54,892 bases of DNA from Bacillus sp. 03113 (lineage in GTDB: Bacteria > Bacillota > Bacilli > Bacillales > Cytobacillaceae). A program made the translations under genes and the position numbers. The stretch's first letter is position 1; every line of letters begins with the position of its first letter. Where the stretch lies: assembly GCF_006546985.1 (NCBI RefSeq), contig NZ_VATK01000025.1, positions 1 to 54,892 on the forward strand, written 5' to 3'. Below, one piece after another: positions 8,648-16,020 of the stretch. The notes below the pieces were generated by a model. It saw nothing but the letters and a program-made list of their open reading frames with translations, made no database searches and was not told the origin of the DNA.

Positions 8648-9337
8648 ATGAAAGATATTTTTGAAGAAGAAAACGGTTTACAAAAAACAATCAAGCAATT
8701 GACAGAAGAAATGAAGAAGGAAAAAAATCTTACCAAAAGTCAAATGAAAATTCTGGAAGCAGCATTGAATTTGTTCTCTCAAAAGGGGTACGAGAATAGT
8801 TCAACATTGGATATTGCAAGGGAATCTGGGGTCGCAGAAGTAACGATATTTAGAAACTTCAAGTCAAAAAATAACTTGTTATATCAAATTGTTGCTCCAT
8901 TAATCATTAAGATTACATCACCAGTCATATTGAAAGATGTGAAGAAGCAGTTTAAAGATTTTGACAGCGATAGTGAAAATATATTAACAAGTGTTTTCAA
9001 AGATCGACTAGATTTAATTGAAAAAAACCAGAAAGCTATTCAGATTCTATTGAGAGAAGCTTTAAATCATGAAGAAATTTTAAATTCCATCATTAAAAAT
9101 ATTACCGTACCAGCAAAAAAAGATGCATTTGAATTTGTAAAAAATAAGAAGGTTAATGGTGAATTTCGAGAAGTAAACGAACAAGCTGTTGTGGATCTTT
9201 TGTTTTACACGATGTTTGGATATGTAGTTAGTCATTACGTATTTAAAATAGATACTTTTACAGAAAAACAAGATGAAATGATTGAGACAATAGTAGATTT
9301 ATTATTGAATGGAATAAAGAAACAAAGTTTCAAATAA
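8648..9337 (+). CDS. TetR/AcrR-family transcriptional regulator
   Basis: This 229-residue protein has a TetR DNA-binding domain (about residues 32-80, with LNLFSQKGYENSSTLDIA and GVAEVTIFRNFKSKNNLL) and a variable helical ligand domain with a C-terminal dimer region. A stretch of about 30 residues rich in Lys and Glu precedes the domain. ATG 8648 is chosen because AGGTGG lies six bases upstream; an in-frame GTG at 8639 overlaps that site. As the last gene of the adaptor-ATPase-permease operon it most likely represses the operon until an exported compound binds, by analogy with other TetR-linked pumps. The inducer is unknown. Confidence 0.88.
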   Translation: MKDIFEEENGLQKTIKQLTEEMKKEKNLTKSQMKILEAALNLFSQKGYENSSTLDIARESGVAEVTIFRNFKSKNNLLYQIVAPLIIKITSPVILKDVKKQFKDFDSDSENILTSVFKDRLDLIEKNQKAIQILLREALNHEEILNSIIKNITVPAKKDAFEFVKNKKVNGEFREVNEQAVVDLLFYTMFGYVVSHYVFKIDTFTEKQDEMIETIVDLLLNGIKKQSFK

Positions 9338-9377
9338 AAAAGAGTAGCCCGTAAGAAACTTCGAAACTACTCTTTTT
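9335..9377. terminator. Bidirectional terminator between TetR gene and KAS III gene
   Basis: AAAAAAGAGTAG and CTACTCTTTTTT form a 12-bp perfect stem separated by a 19-base loop. T-runs follow on both strands, so it serves both converging transcripts. Confidence 0.88.
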
Positions 9378-9406
9378 TAACTGTTTTAAAAAATATATCC
9401 AATTTG

Positions 9407-10402
9407 TTAATAAGTTATTGATAAAGCTCCTATTGATAAACCTGCAGATGTACCGAATAATAAGATTGTATCACCTCGTTTTATTTTCCCGGACTTAATG
9501 TAATCATGAAAAGCCATCGGAATAGAAGCAGCTATACAGTTTCCATGGTCGGATAGATGATTCGCCACTCGATCTTTTTCAAAACCATACTTTCTTAAAA
9601 TCTCCATGCCATTTTTGCTTGTTTGATGTGGGACAACATATTTATAATCATTAATTGTGATTTTACTTTCATTTTCTAAGTCTTCCAAAAATTTCTTCAA
9701 ATAACGTACTGCTGTTTTAAATACTTTTTTACCCTGCATTTGGAATATATGGTCTTGGTCAGTTGTTTCAGGGAAACTAGGATGTCTTAATATGCCAGCA
9801 CCTTTTACAGCAGTATAATCGGCGCCTTCGCTGTATGTATTCAGTTTGAAATGATGAACTTTGCTTGATTCTCCTTCTGGAGTTCTTGAAACAACACAGG
9901 CTGCAGCACCGTCACCAAAAAGTACTTTAACTTCTCGTTCAGCACCACTTAGCGTTGGACTTGGAGTATCGGAGCTTATGATTAGGATGTTTTTATAAAG
10001 GTTTGTGTTAACTAAGTTAGATGCTATAAAAACGGCTATAGGGAAGCTATAACATGTACTATCAACATCAAAGCATGCTATACCTGAATTTTCCAGACCT
10101 AACTCTCGTTGATAAAGAGCTGCACTACAAGGAATGGCTTGAAGTGGAGTTCCGCTGGCACCAATTATACAATCAATATCATGTAAATGAATATTAGCAT
10201 CATCAATTGCAAGACTTGCTGCTTTAGTTCCAAGAGTGAGAGCTGTTTCGCCCTTTTCTCTATCTATGTAATGGCGAGAGTATACACCAGATGCTCTTTC
10301 GATCCAGCCATCTTTGATATCCATTTCTTGTGCAAGCTCTTGACTCGTCTTTATTTTTGAACCAACAGCCTTCCCAATTCCTGTGATTTTTGTATTGAAC
10401 AT
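9407..10402 (-). CDS. Stand-alone 3-oxoacyl-ACP synthase III-like (KAS III/FabH-type) enzyme
   Basis: This 331-residue thiolase-fold condensing enzyme of the KAS III group has the full Cys-His-Asn triad: Cys117 in FDVDSTCYSF, His259 in VVPHQTSKNG and Asn288 in HGNCIAAS. The C-terminal GTSAGLSIGA loop is also typical. KAS III enzymes condense an acyl-CoA with malonyl-ACP or a related partner. The sequence around the Cys (DSTCYSF) differs from housekeeping FabH (usually A-A-C-x-G-F), and no other fatty-acid gene is nearby. It may therefore act in a specialised ketone, beta-lactone or signal-type pathway rather than in bulk lipid initiation. The ATG at 10402 is preceded by GGAGGTGTCGGAG. It ends at the shared terminator with the TetR gene. 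Confidence 0.83.
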   Translation of the reverse strand: MFNTKITGIGKAVGSKIKTSQELAQEMDIKDGWIERASGVYSRHYIDREKGETALTLGTKAASLAIDDANIHLHDIDCIIGASGTPLQAIPCSAALYQRELGLENSGIACFDVDSTCYSFPIAVFIASNLVNTNLYKNILIISSDTPSPTLSGAEREVKVLFGDGAAACVVSRTPEGESSKVHHFKLNTYSEGADYTAVKGAGILRHPSFPETTDQDHIFQMQGKKVFKTAVRYLKKFLEDLENESKITINDYKYVVPHQTSKNGMEILRKYGFEKDRVANHLSDHGNCIAASIPMAFHDYIKSGKIKRGDTILLFGTSAGLSIGALSITY

Positions 10403-10671
10403 TTCTCCGACACCTCCAAAATTAATTAGATCAAACTAATTATTTCAAATATTGGAAAAAAATTCATTAACTTTTTTGAAAGTTTTTCAAAATGGTAGAA
10501 AAGTACTGAATAAATGTACGCACAATCATTAACAATTTAGAAGATTTTAGTAATCTTAAGAGTATACATAAGATTAAAGTTTACAAAAATAGAAGAGAAA
10601 AGTGGTGGTTTTCTATGACAACTAACATTTAACCAATGTGGAAGAAGTATTAAAACAAGTGGTGATAAAAA
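10403..10671. other. AT-rich spacer between KAS III gene and nrd terminator
   Basis: About 270 bases without a supportable gene. It must hold the promoter of the minus-strand KAS III gene, but I could not single out a convincing one. An ATG at 10615 opens only a five-codon frame. Confidence 0.4.
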
Positions 10672-10731
10672 AAGTTAAAAGGAGAACGAAAACATTCTGT
10701 ATATCCGTTGTTTTCGTTCTCCTTTTAACTT
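10672..10731 (-). terminator. Strong terminator of the nrdA-nrdB operon
   Basis: Two perfectly complementary 22-base arms (10672-10693 and 10710-10731, beginning AAGTTAAAAGGAGAACG) enclose a 16-base loop. On the minus strand the stem is followed directly by seven T residues. It lies about 190 bases beyond the nrdB stop codon. Confidence 0.85.
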
Positions 10732-10832
10732 ATATAATAATCCAGTTTTTTGCTTTAGCTTCATGCACTTGAAAATATTATTTTTTTTGAACTTAGACGA
10801 GTTTCTAGTTTATTTGCAGGGGACGTACAAAT

Positions 10833-10870
10833 GCCGATATTACTTACAGGACCCAGTGTCCTTAATCGGC
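10833..10870. repeat. Nested palindrome downstream of nrdB
   Basis: GCCGAT ... ATCGGC enclose a second inverted repeat, GGAC ... GTCC, with GTAC tetramers flanking outside. It resembles degraded intergenic hairpin repeats of Bacillaceae. It lacks a T-tract, so it is probably not the terminator itself; the perfect hairpin at 10672-10731 is. Confidence 0.5.
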
Positions 10871-10919
10871 CAGTACCAGCGACTGATGTATTTCGTTAAA
10901 CAGGGTGTTTTCGTTTTTC

Positions 10920-11963
10920 TTACAAATCATCAAACCCATTATCGAGATTATTAACTTTTACATATTGTCTTGATTTTTGCTCGAAGAAATCGGATTTTCC
11001 TAGATCGACGTCTTCATATGCAACGATCCAGCGAAGAGGATTGCTTCGATGTCCTTCAAATGGACGTTCAAAGCCTAATTGATTCGCTCTTACATTTGCA
11101 TAAAATTTAATGTAATCTTCAACATCTTGTAAGAAAATCCCGTCAATTTTATTTCCGATGATATGTCTTGCCCATTCAATCTCGAGCTTGGCAGCTTCCT
11201 TCATCGTATCTTCCACAAATTTAGCTAGTTCTTCATTATTGTATTCAGGATTTTCATTTAAAACTTCCTTGAAGATCTTCACAAATAGATCCACATGAAT
11301 TTGTTCATCTCGGTTGATGTAGTTAATCATTGTGCTCGTTGCGACCATTTTTTGATTTCTTGCTAGATGGTAGAAGAAGGCGAAACCGGAATAGAAGAAT
11401 AGACCTTCAAGCACAACGTCATAAACGATTGATTTTAATAAATTTAGAACGGTTGGTTCCTCTGCGAAATCCTTGTAGCCGTTTGTCACAAATTCATTTC
11501 TTTCTTCTAGGATAGGCTCCGTTCTCCAAAATTCAAATACTTCTTCTTGCTTGCTTTGAGGAACAAGGCTGGAAAGAACATAAGAATAGGAATGATTATG
11601 GACAACCTCCTGTTGGGCTAAAATGATCATTAATGCCGATAGGCTTGAGTCTGTAATATAATCTGCTACTTTTCCTGCATAATCGGTTTGGATGCTATCA
11701 AGTAAAGCAAGAAGGCCAATAATTTTTAAAAAGGCATCCTGCTCGATATCTGTTAGATTTGAAAATTGCTTAATGTCCTGGGACATATTGATTTCAAATG
11801 GAGTCCAAAAGTTTGCAAGCATTTTTTTATATTTTGGATATGCCCATGAGTAGCGGACATCGTCCCAGTTTAAAATATTTGAGCACTCACCGTTGATGAT
11901 TCCAGTTGAACGGTTTGGTGCTGTTTTGTTCATAATGGGTCTTTTTGAAACTTGTTCACTCAT
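10920..11963 (-). CDS. nrdB: Ribonucleoside-diphosphate reductase, beta (radical-bearing) subunit
   Basis: This 347-residue class I R2 subunit houses the dimetal centre and the tyrosyl radical needed to make deoxyribonucleotides. Metal ligands are visible as Asp89, Glu119 and His122 (QQEVVH), Glu186 (LEGLFF), and Glu220 and His223 (RDEQIH). The radical Tyr is Tyr126, four residues after His122, so this is a conventional tyrosyl-radical enzyme and not a Phe-type class Ic. The C-terminal tail (about 25 residues) should bind NrdA. ATG 11963 is chosen with TAGGAG upstream; a GTG at 11972 is in frame but overlaps the site. It follows nrdA on the same strand after about 320 bases and is presumably co-transcribed. 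Confidence 0.93.
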   Translation of the reverse strand: MSEQVSKRPIMNKTAPNRSTGIINGECSNILNWDDVRYSWAYPKYKKMLANFWTPFEINMSQDIKQFSNLTDIEQDAFLKIIGLLALLDSIQTDYAGKVADYITDSSLSALMIILAQQEVVHNHSYSYVLSSLVPQSKQEEVFEFWRTEPILEERNEFVTNGYKDFAEEPTVLNLLKSIVYDVVLEGLFFYSGFAFFYHLARNQKMVATSTMINYINRDEQIHVDLFVKIFKEVLNENPEYNNEELAKFVEDTMKEAAKLEIEWARHIIGNKIDGIFLQDVEDYIKFYANVRANQLGFERPFEGHRSNPLRWIVAYEDVDLGKSDFFEQKSRQYVKVNNLDNGFDDL

Positions 11964-12029
11964 TAAATTCACTCCTATATAAACCTGTTTTTATGTAAAA
12001 TTTTCATAATTGTAAAGGTTAAAACCTGA

Positions 12030-12091
12030 AACTAGCGAAGGGCCATCAGCGTAAAAACATACATTTACACTTGTGGCCCGTTATACTAGTT
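12030..12091. repeat. Long imperfect hairpin in the nrdA-nrdB spacer
   Basis: Three nested pairings are visible: AACTAG with CTAGTT at the base, GGGCCA with TGGCCC in the middle, and GTAAA with TTTAC near the loop. There is no T-tract. It may act as an mRNA processing or stability element between nrdA and nrdB, or be another small intergenic repeat. Confidence 0.5.
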
Positions 12092-12132
12092 ATTATCGTT
12101 ACTCAGAATTTATATCTTTGAAGCTAAATTGA

Positions 12133-12284
12133 TGTCTAGCTTCAGCGCCTATCGACTATCAAACTTCACTTCTTCTCCCTACGATAAGTCAACATCGATT
12201 CGCTATCGCTCATCGAGTATCCTTTATCTCAGTCGAAGATCCTCCAGTTTGTACGTCGATAATCAAGTCGCTTCCGCTTTTCTA
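12133..12284 (+). repeat. Intergenic repeat family, copy 1
   Basis: A 152-base element begins TGTCTAGCTTCAGCGCC and ends GTCGCTTCCGCTTTTCTA. It matches the reverse complement of 19850-20001 along its whole length, including the shared stretch CTCCCTACGATAAGTCAAC. It shares end motifs with 53430-53553. Internal arms TATCGAC and GTCGATA can pair. It ends one base before the nrdA stop codon. Confidence 0.8.
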
Positions 12285-12285
12285 T

Positions 12286-14523
12286 TTAGCTTGAGCAAGA
12301 CTCACAATCTTCAATTTCTGATGAAGTTGAGCGTAAATAATAGGTCGTTTTTAAGCCGTTTTTCCACGCTGCAAAGTGCAGGTCAAGCAGTTCTTTTGCT
12401 TTAACTGTGTTTTGAACGTACAGGTTGAACGAAATGCCTTGGTCAATGTGCTTTTGTCTTTTTGCATTTTGTTTAATGCTCCAATGCTGATCAATAAGAT
12501 AAGCGGATTTATAATACCACGTTGTTTCTGACGATAAATCAGGAGCAGTAACCGGAATCTTGTAATCTTTCTTTTCTTCTGAATACACCTTTTTAAAGAT
12601 TGGGTCAATACTTGGTGTACTGCCTGCAATAATGGCAGTTGAAGCGTTTGGTGCTACAGCCATCATATAGCCGTTGCGAACGCCATGTTCATGAATATCT
12701 TCTTTCAAGCCTTCCCAATCAAGACTAGAGGACTCATTATCATAACCTCTAATATCGAAGTATTTTCCAGTCTCCCAATCGGATCCTTTAAAGGCAGGGT
12801 AAGAGCCTTTTTCCTTTGATAGCTCCATACTAGCTTTAATCGTTAAATAAGAAATTTGTTCATAAAGCTTATCAGAATAATCAACGGACTCTTCATTTTC
12901 CCAGCGCAGCTTTTTCAAAGCAAGAAGGTGATGCCATCCGAATGTCCCTAATCCAACAGCACGATACTTTTTGTTTGTTAGCTCACCCTGTAAAACTGGA
13001 ATCGTATTTAAATCAATAACATTATCGAGCATTCTTACTTGAATCTTAATTAATCGCTCAAGAACGTCTGCTGAAACGGCATTTGCTAGGTTGATGGAAG
13101 ACAAATTACAAACAACAAAATCACCAGGGATTTTTTCAATGATAATTCTGCCGTCTTCGACACGTTGTTCCTTCATGACAGTCGCACTTTGGTTTTGAAC
13201 AATTTCTGTACAAAGATTTGTACAATAAACCATTCCTAAATGACTATTCGGATTTTTTCGGTTGACTTCATCACGATAAAACATAAATGGTGTTCCTGTT
13301 TCGAGCTGACTTCTCATGATTCCTTTCATGATGTCAATCGCTGCAACCTTATCTTTTGAAAGAAGTGGACTTGCAACACATTCTTCGTATTTTTCTCTGA
13401 AAGAGCCGGCGCCAATTTTTTCATCATAGAAATCCTCAAGGGAGTAACCCATAATGTTTCTTACATCATGAGGATCAAATAAATACCAGTCTTCACGTGC
13501 TTCTACTTTTTCCATAAATAAATCCGGGAGACATACACCTGTAAATAAATCATGAGTACGGTAGCGTTCATCTCCGTTGTTTAGCTTGCTATCAAGGAAT
13601 GAAAAGATATCTTTATGCCATACATCCAAGTAAACACTGATCGCTCCTTTTCGTTGTCCAAGCTGATCGACGCTTACGGCTGTATTATTTAATTGCTTCA
13701 TCCAAGGAATGACACCTGATGATGCCCCTTTAAATCCTTTAATTGCACTTCCGCGACTGCGGATCTTACCTAGATAGACACCAATTCCGCCTCCGTTTTT
13801 AGATAAATTGGCGATATCTGTATTGCTATCATAGATGGACTGCAGGCTGTCATCGACCGTATCAATGAAGCAGCTTGAAAGCTGACCCCAATTTTTCCCT
13901 GCGTTGGATAATGTAGGGGTTGCAACGGTCATATACAAGTTGCTGAGCGCCCAATAAGCCTCTTTAACAAGTTCAAGACGTTTAGATTTATCTTCCTCGC
14001 TCATCAAGGTCATCGCAATAACCATGAATCGTTCCTGTGGAAGCTCAAATACTTTTTTATGATGATCACGAGCAATATAACGATCAGCAAGCATACGTAG
14101 TCCGATATATGTAAAGAGGTGATCTCTTTCAGGCGTTATTGATTTTTCAAGCTCATCGATTTCTGATTTTGAGTATCGATCTAATAGAGCTGGAGAATAG
14201 ATGCTTTTTGATGTTAAATGAGAGATTAGCTCATACAACGAGCCATAGCTCTTATCTTTTGGATAGCCTCTATTTTCGCTCGCTTCTTCATATAAATCAT
14301 GTAAATAGATGCGAGCAGCTACATAAGTCCAATCTGGTTCGTTTTCATCTAAATAGGATAATGCTTCTAAGATAAGTTGCTGATTTAGCTCGCGATGATC
14401 AAAGTGCTGTTTAATTTCGACCATATGTGCAGCTCGTTTGTAAAGAGGAGAAAAGTCAAGATGTGAAAACTCCTCTGATATTTGAACAAGTAATTTATTT
14501 TCTGAAAAAGTTGATTGAACCAT
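12286..14523 (-). CDS. nrdA: Ribonucleoside-diphosphate reductase, alpha (catalytic) subunit
   Basis: This 745-residue class I R1 subunit reduces ribonucleoside diphosphates. The active-site elements are in place: the first redox Cys in LSSCFIDT, NLCTE with the thiyl-radical Cys and its Asn and Glu partners, the second redox Cys in VVCNLSS, the tandem Tyr of the radical path (TTYYLRS), and a C-terminal CESC pair for re-reduction. The N-terminus (about 90 residues) lacks a clear full ATP-cone signature, so overall dATP control may be weak; this needs structural comparison. ATG 14523 follows TTGGGAGGAA; in-frame codons further upstream lie inside the leader RNA. Its leader carries a cobalamin riboswitch. 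Confidence 0.94.
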   Translation of the reverse strand: MVQSTFSENKLLVQISEEFSHLDFSPLYKRAAHMVEIKQHFDHRELNQQLILEALSYLDENEPDWTYVAARIYLHDLYEEASENRGYPKDKSYGSLYELISHLTSKSIYSPALLDRYSKSEIDELEKSITPERDHLFTYIGLRMLADRYIARDHHKKVFELPQERFMVIAMTLMSEEDKSKRLELVKEAYWALSNLYMTVATPTLSNAGKNWGQLSSCFIDTVDDSLQSIYDSNTDIANLSKNGGGIGVYLGKIRSRGSAIKGFKGASSGVIPWMKQLNNTAVSVDQLGQRKGAISVYLDVWHKDIFSFLDSKLNNGDERYRTHDLFTGVCLPDLFMEKVEAREDWYLFDPHDVRNIMGYSLEDFYDEKIGAGSFREKYEECVASPLLSKDKVAAIDIMKGIMRSQLETGTPFMFYRDEVNRKNPNSHLGMVYCTNLCTEIVQNQSATVMKEQRVEDGRIIIEKIPGDFVVCNLSSINLANAVSADVLERLIKIQVRMLDNVIDLNTIPVLQGELTNKKYRAVGLGTFGWHHLLALKKLRWENEESVDYSDKLYEQISYLTIKASMELSKEKGSYPAFKGSDWETGKYFDIRGYDNESSSLDWEGLKEDIHEHGVRNGYMMAVAPNASTAIIAGSTPSIDPIFKKVYSEEKKDYKIPVTAPDLSSETTWYYKSAYLIDQHWSIKQNAKRQKHIDQGISFNLYVQNTVKAKELLDLHFAAWKNGLKTTYYLRSTSSEIEDCESCSS

Positions 14524-14552
14524 AAAAGATTCCTCCCAATCGCAAAATAATA

Positions 14553-14575
14553 TCCGTCCACGAAAGTTGGACGGA
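14553..14575 (-). terminator. Leader hairpin just upstream of the nrdA ribosome binding site
   Basis: TCCGTCCA and TGGACGGA form an 8-bp GC-rich stem with a 7-base loop, followed on the minus strand by TATTATTTT. It lies between the cobalamin aptamer and the GGGAGG of nrdA, so it is the likely expression platform. Whether it terminates transcription or gates translation is not certain. Confidence 0.55.
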
Positions 14576-14649
14576 CAAACGATAGTAAAATAGGTTAAGA
14601 ACCCAATCGTACCATCGTTCCATCTCCCAACCCCCGAAGAATTGAAACT

Positions 14650-14830
14650 TAAAAACAAGCATTGGCAAGTATCCTGGCTTGTGCATACTACTATAAGAAC
14701 TTTCTATCTGAAGGCATCAGTTAGTGGTATTCTTATTTCGGACGCACTTACAGTTGCGGGGACAGCTTCGGAATTTAACCGAATTCCTTTTTAAGTCCAA
14801 ATATTTGGGCACCATTACTTGTGATGTATG
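14650..14830 (-). promoter_or_regulatory. Cobalamin (B12) riboswitch controlling nrdA-nrdB
   Basis: Read on the minus strand, the leader contains the class-defining B12-box core: GAATTCGGTTAAATTCCGAA followed by GCTGTCCCCGCAACTGTAAG. Farther on is the AAGCCAGGATACTTGCC element. The ends (ACAAG near 14822 and CTTGT near 14655) can pair as P1. In other riboswitches of this class, adenosylcobalamin or a related cobalamin binds and switches expression off. Here the controlled gene is the class I ribonucleotide reductase, not a B12 gene, so reductase synthesis should drop when B12 is plentiful. Confidence 0.88.
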
Positions 14831-15190
14831 TCATTTCTTTATTGATGATGATTGCTTTAGCAGCAAAAAAAGCCGCCTAAAATAGTAAAGTAAAAATGAT
14901 ATTTCAAGGCGAAAAATCCATATGTAGTAATATTTAATTGATTTACCATCTATATGTTGTATCATGATTCTATCATATCCAACTTGTTATCGCAATTTAT
15001 TTTTGAAAAATGATTTAAGGATGTGAGGATGAATGTAGGTGGGGGTGTTTACAACATTACTATTCTTTTTAAATGCCTATTACAGTCTACTACAGATCAT
15101 ACTTAATTTCTATTCAATAGAAATTTCAGAAAAGTGAATACTTTGTCACAAAATTGTAATATTATGAACTATTTTGAGAGAATATGAGAG
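14831..15190. other. Intergenic region between the divergent nrd leader and fru promoter
   Basis: About 360 AT-rich bases with no supportable gene. The promoter for the minus-strand nrd transcript must lie here, upstream of the riboswitch, but I could not choose a single -35/-10 pair with confidence. A 19-codon hydrophobic frame (14824-14880) overlaps the riboswitch edge and is not accepted as a gene. Confidence 0.4.
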
Positions 15191-15197
15191 ATTTTGA

Positions 15198-15226
15198 TTG
15201 ATAATTGAAATCGTTTACAGTACAAT
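15198..15226 (+). promoter_or_regulatory. fru operon promoter with embedded cre box
   Basis: The -35 element is TTGATA (15198-15203), the spacer 17 bases and the -10 element TACAAT (15221-15226). The 15 bases at 15205-15219, TTGAAATCGTTTACA, match the CcpA cre consensus WTGNAANCGNWNNCW at every defined position and sit inside the promoter. CcpA binding there would block RNA polymerase, giving carbon catabolite repression by glucose. Confidence 0.82.
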
Positions 15227-15267
15227 GAATGTAGGAAATAAGTAATATGTATGGTGGTGGTGAGGAT

Positions 15268-16020
15268 TTGCTTACACCCGAAAGACATAGAATTATTTTA
15301 CAGTTATTAAAAGAAAAAAGTATTGTGGAAATTCATGAAATGGTTGAATTAACGAATACTTCCGAATCGACAATAAGGCGTGATCTTACACTATTAGAGC
15401 AAGGGAAGTATCTAAAACGGATACATGGCGGTGCAATTAGGCTTCAAGGAAAATTAAACGAGCCAACGATGGATCAAAAATCTACGATCCATCTTAATGA
15501 AAAAAGGCTCATCGCCCAATATGCTGCTAGTTTAGTAGAAGAAGGAGATAGTATTTACCTAGATGCAGGTTCCACTATAAGGGAGATGATCCCTTTTTTA
15601 CCAACAAATCAAATGGTAGTTGTAACAAATGGAATGATGCATATTCACGCTTTGTTAGAAAAGGGCATAATGACTTTTATTTTGGGTGGATGTGTAAAAC
15701 AAAAAACAAACGCGGTTATTGGATGTGGAGCTCAAGGAAGCATAGAAAAATATCGCTTTGATAAATGCTTTATAGGTGTGAATGGTATTCATCCTGAATT
15801 TGGATATACTACTCCTGATCAAGAAGAAGCAGCGATTAAACATTCTGCCATTTCATTATCGAGAGAAGCATTTGTGCTAAGTGATGAGTCAAAGTTTTCA
15901 GAAATATCTTTTGCAAAGATTGCCGATCTTCATGATGCAATGATTATTACGAATCATCTTCCAAAAGAAAGGCGGAATCTTTACTCAAGTAAAACTAATA
16001 TAAAGGTTGTGTCAACATGA
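15268..16020 (+). CDS. fruR: DeoR-family repressor of the fructose operon
   Basis: This 250-residue DeoR-type regulator begins LTPERHRIILQLLKEK. Its N-terminal winged helix (ESTIRRDLTLLEQ as the recognition helix) is followed by the conserved KRIHGGA linker. A sugar-phosphate-isomerase-like effector domain follows, with YLDAGSTIREM and the C-terminal LSDESKFSEISFAKIADL. In relatives the effector is fructose-1-phosphate, which releases the repressor. TTG 15268 is chosen because homologues begin with this residue and GGTGGTGA (one mismatch to GGAGGTGA) is well spaced before it; ATG 15247 in the same frame is the alternative. Its last four bases overlap the fruK start. Confidence 0.88.
   Translation: MLTPERHRIILQLLKEKSIVEIHEMVELTNTSESTIRRDLTLLEQGKYLKRIHGGAIRLQGKLNEPTMDQKSTIHLNEKRLIAQYAASLVEEGDSIYLDAGSTIREMIPFLPTNQMVVVTNGMMHIHALLEKGIMTFILGGCVKQKTNAVIGCGAQGSIEKYRFDKCFIGVNGIHPEFGYTTPDQEEAAIKHSAISLSREAFVLSDESKFSEISFAKIADLHDAMIITNHLPKERRNLYSSKTNIKVVST

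Noticed and set aside
10615-10780. ATG with a five-codon frame, then a coding-like hydrophobic stretch in another frame
   Set aside because: The stretch is mostly the perfect terminator hairpin, whose A/T-rich arms happen to translate well; no ribosome site.
10763-10954. 63-codon plus-strand frame
   Set aside because: No ribosome site, crosses the palindrome and runs into nrdB antisense.
12129-12404. 91-codon frame on the plus strand
   Set aside because: It runs through the intergenic repeat and then antisense to the end of nrdA, and has no ribosome site.
14640-14720. Considered whether the nrd leader was a different riboswitch or a T-box
   Set aside because: No T-box bulge or specifier; the GTCCCCGCAACTGTAAG core is diagnostic of the cobalamin class.
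14824-14880. 19-codon hydrophobic frame ending in LAAKKAA
   Set aside because: It overlaps the 5' edge of the cobalamin riboswitch on the other strand, has no ribosome site and matches no family I know.
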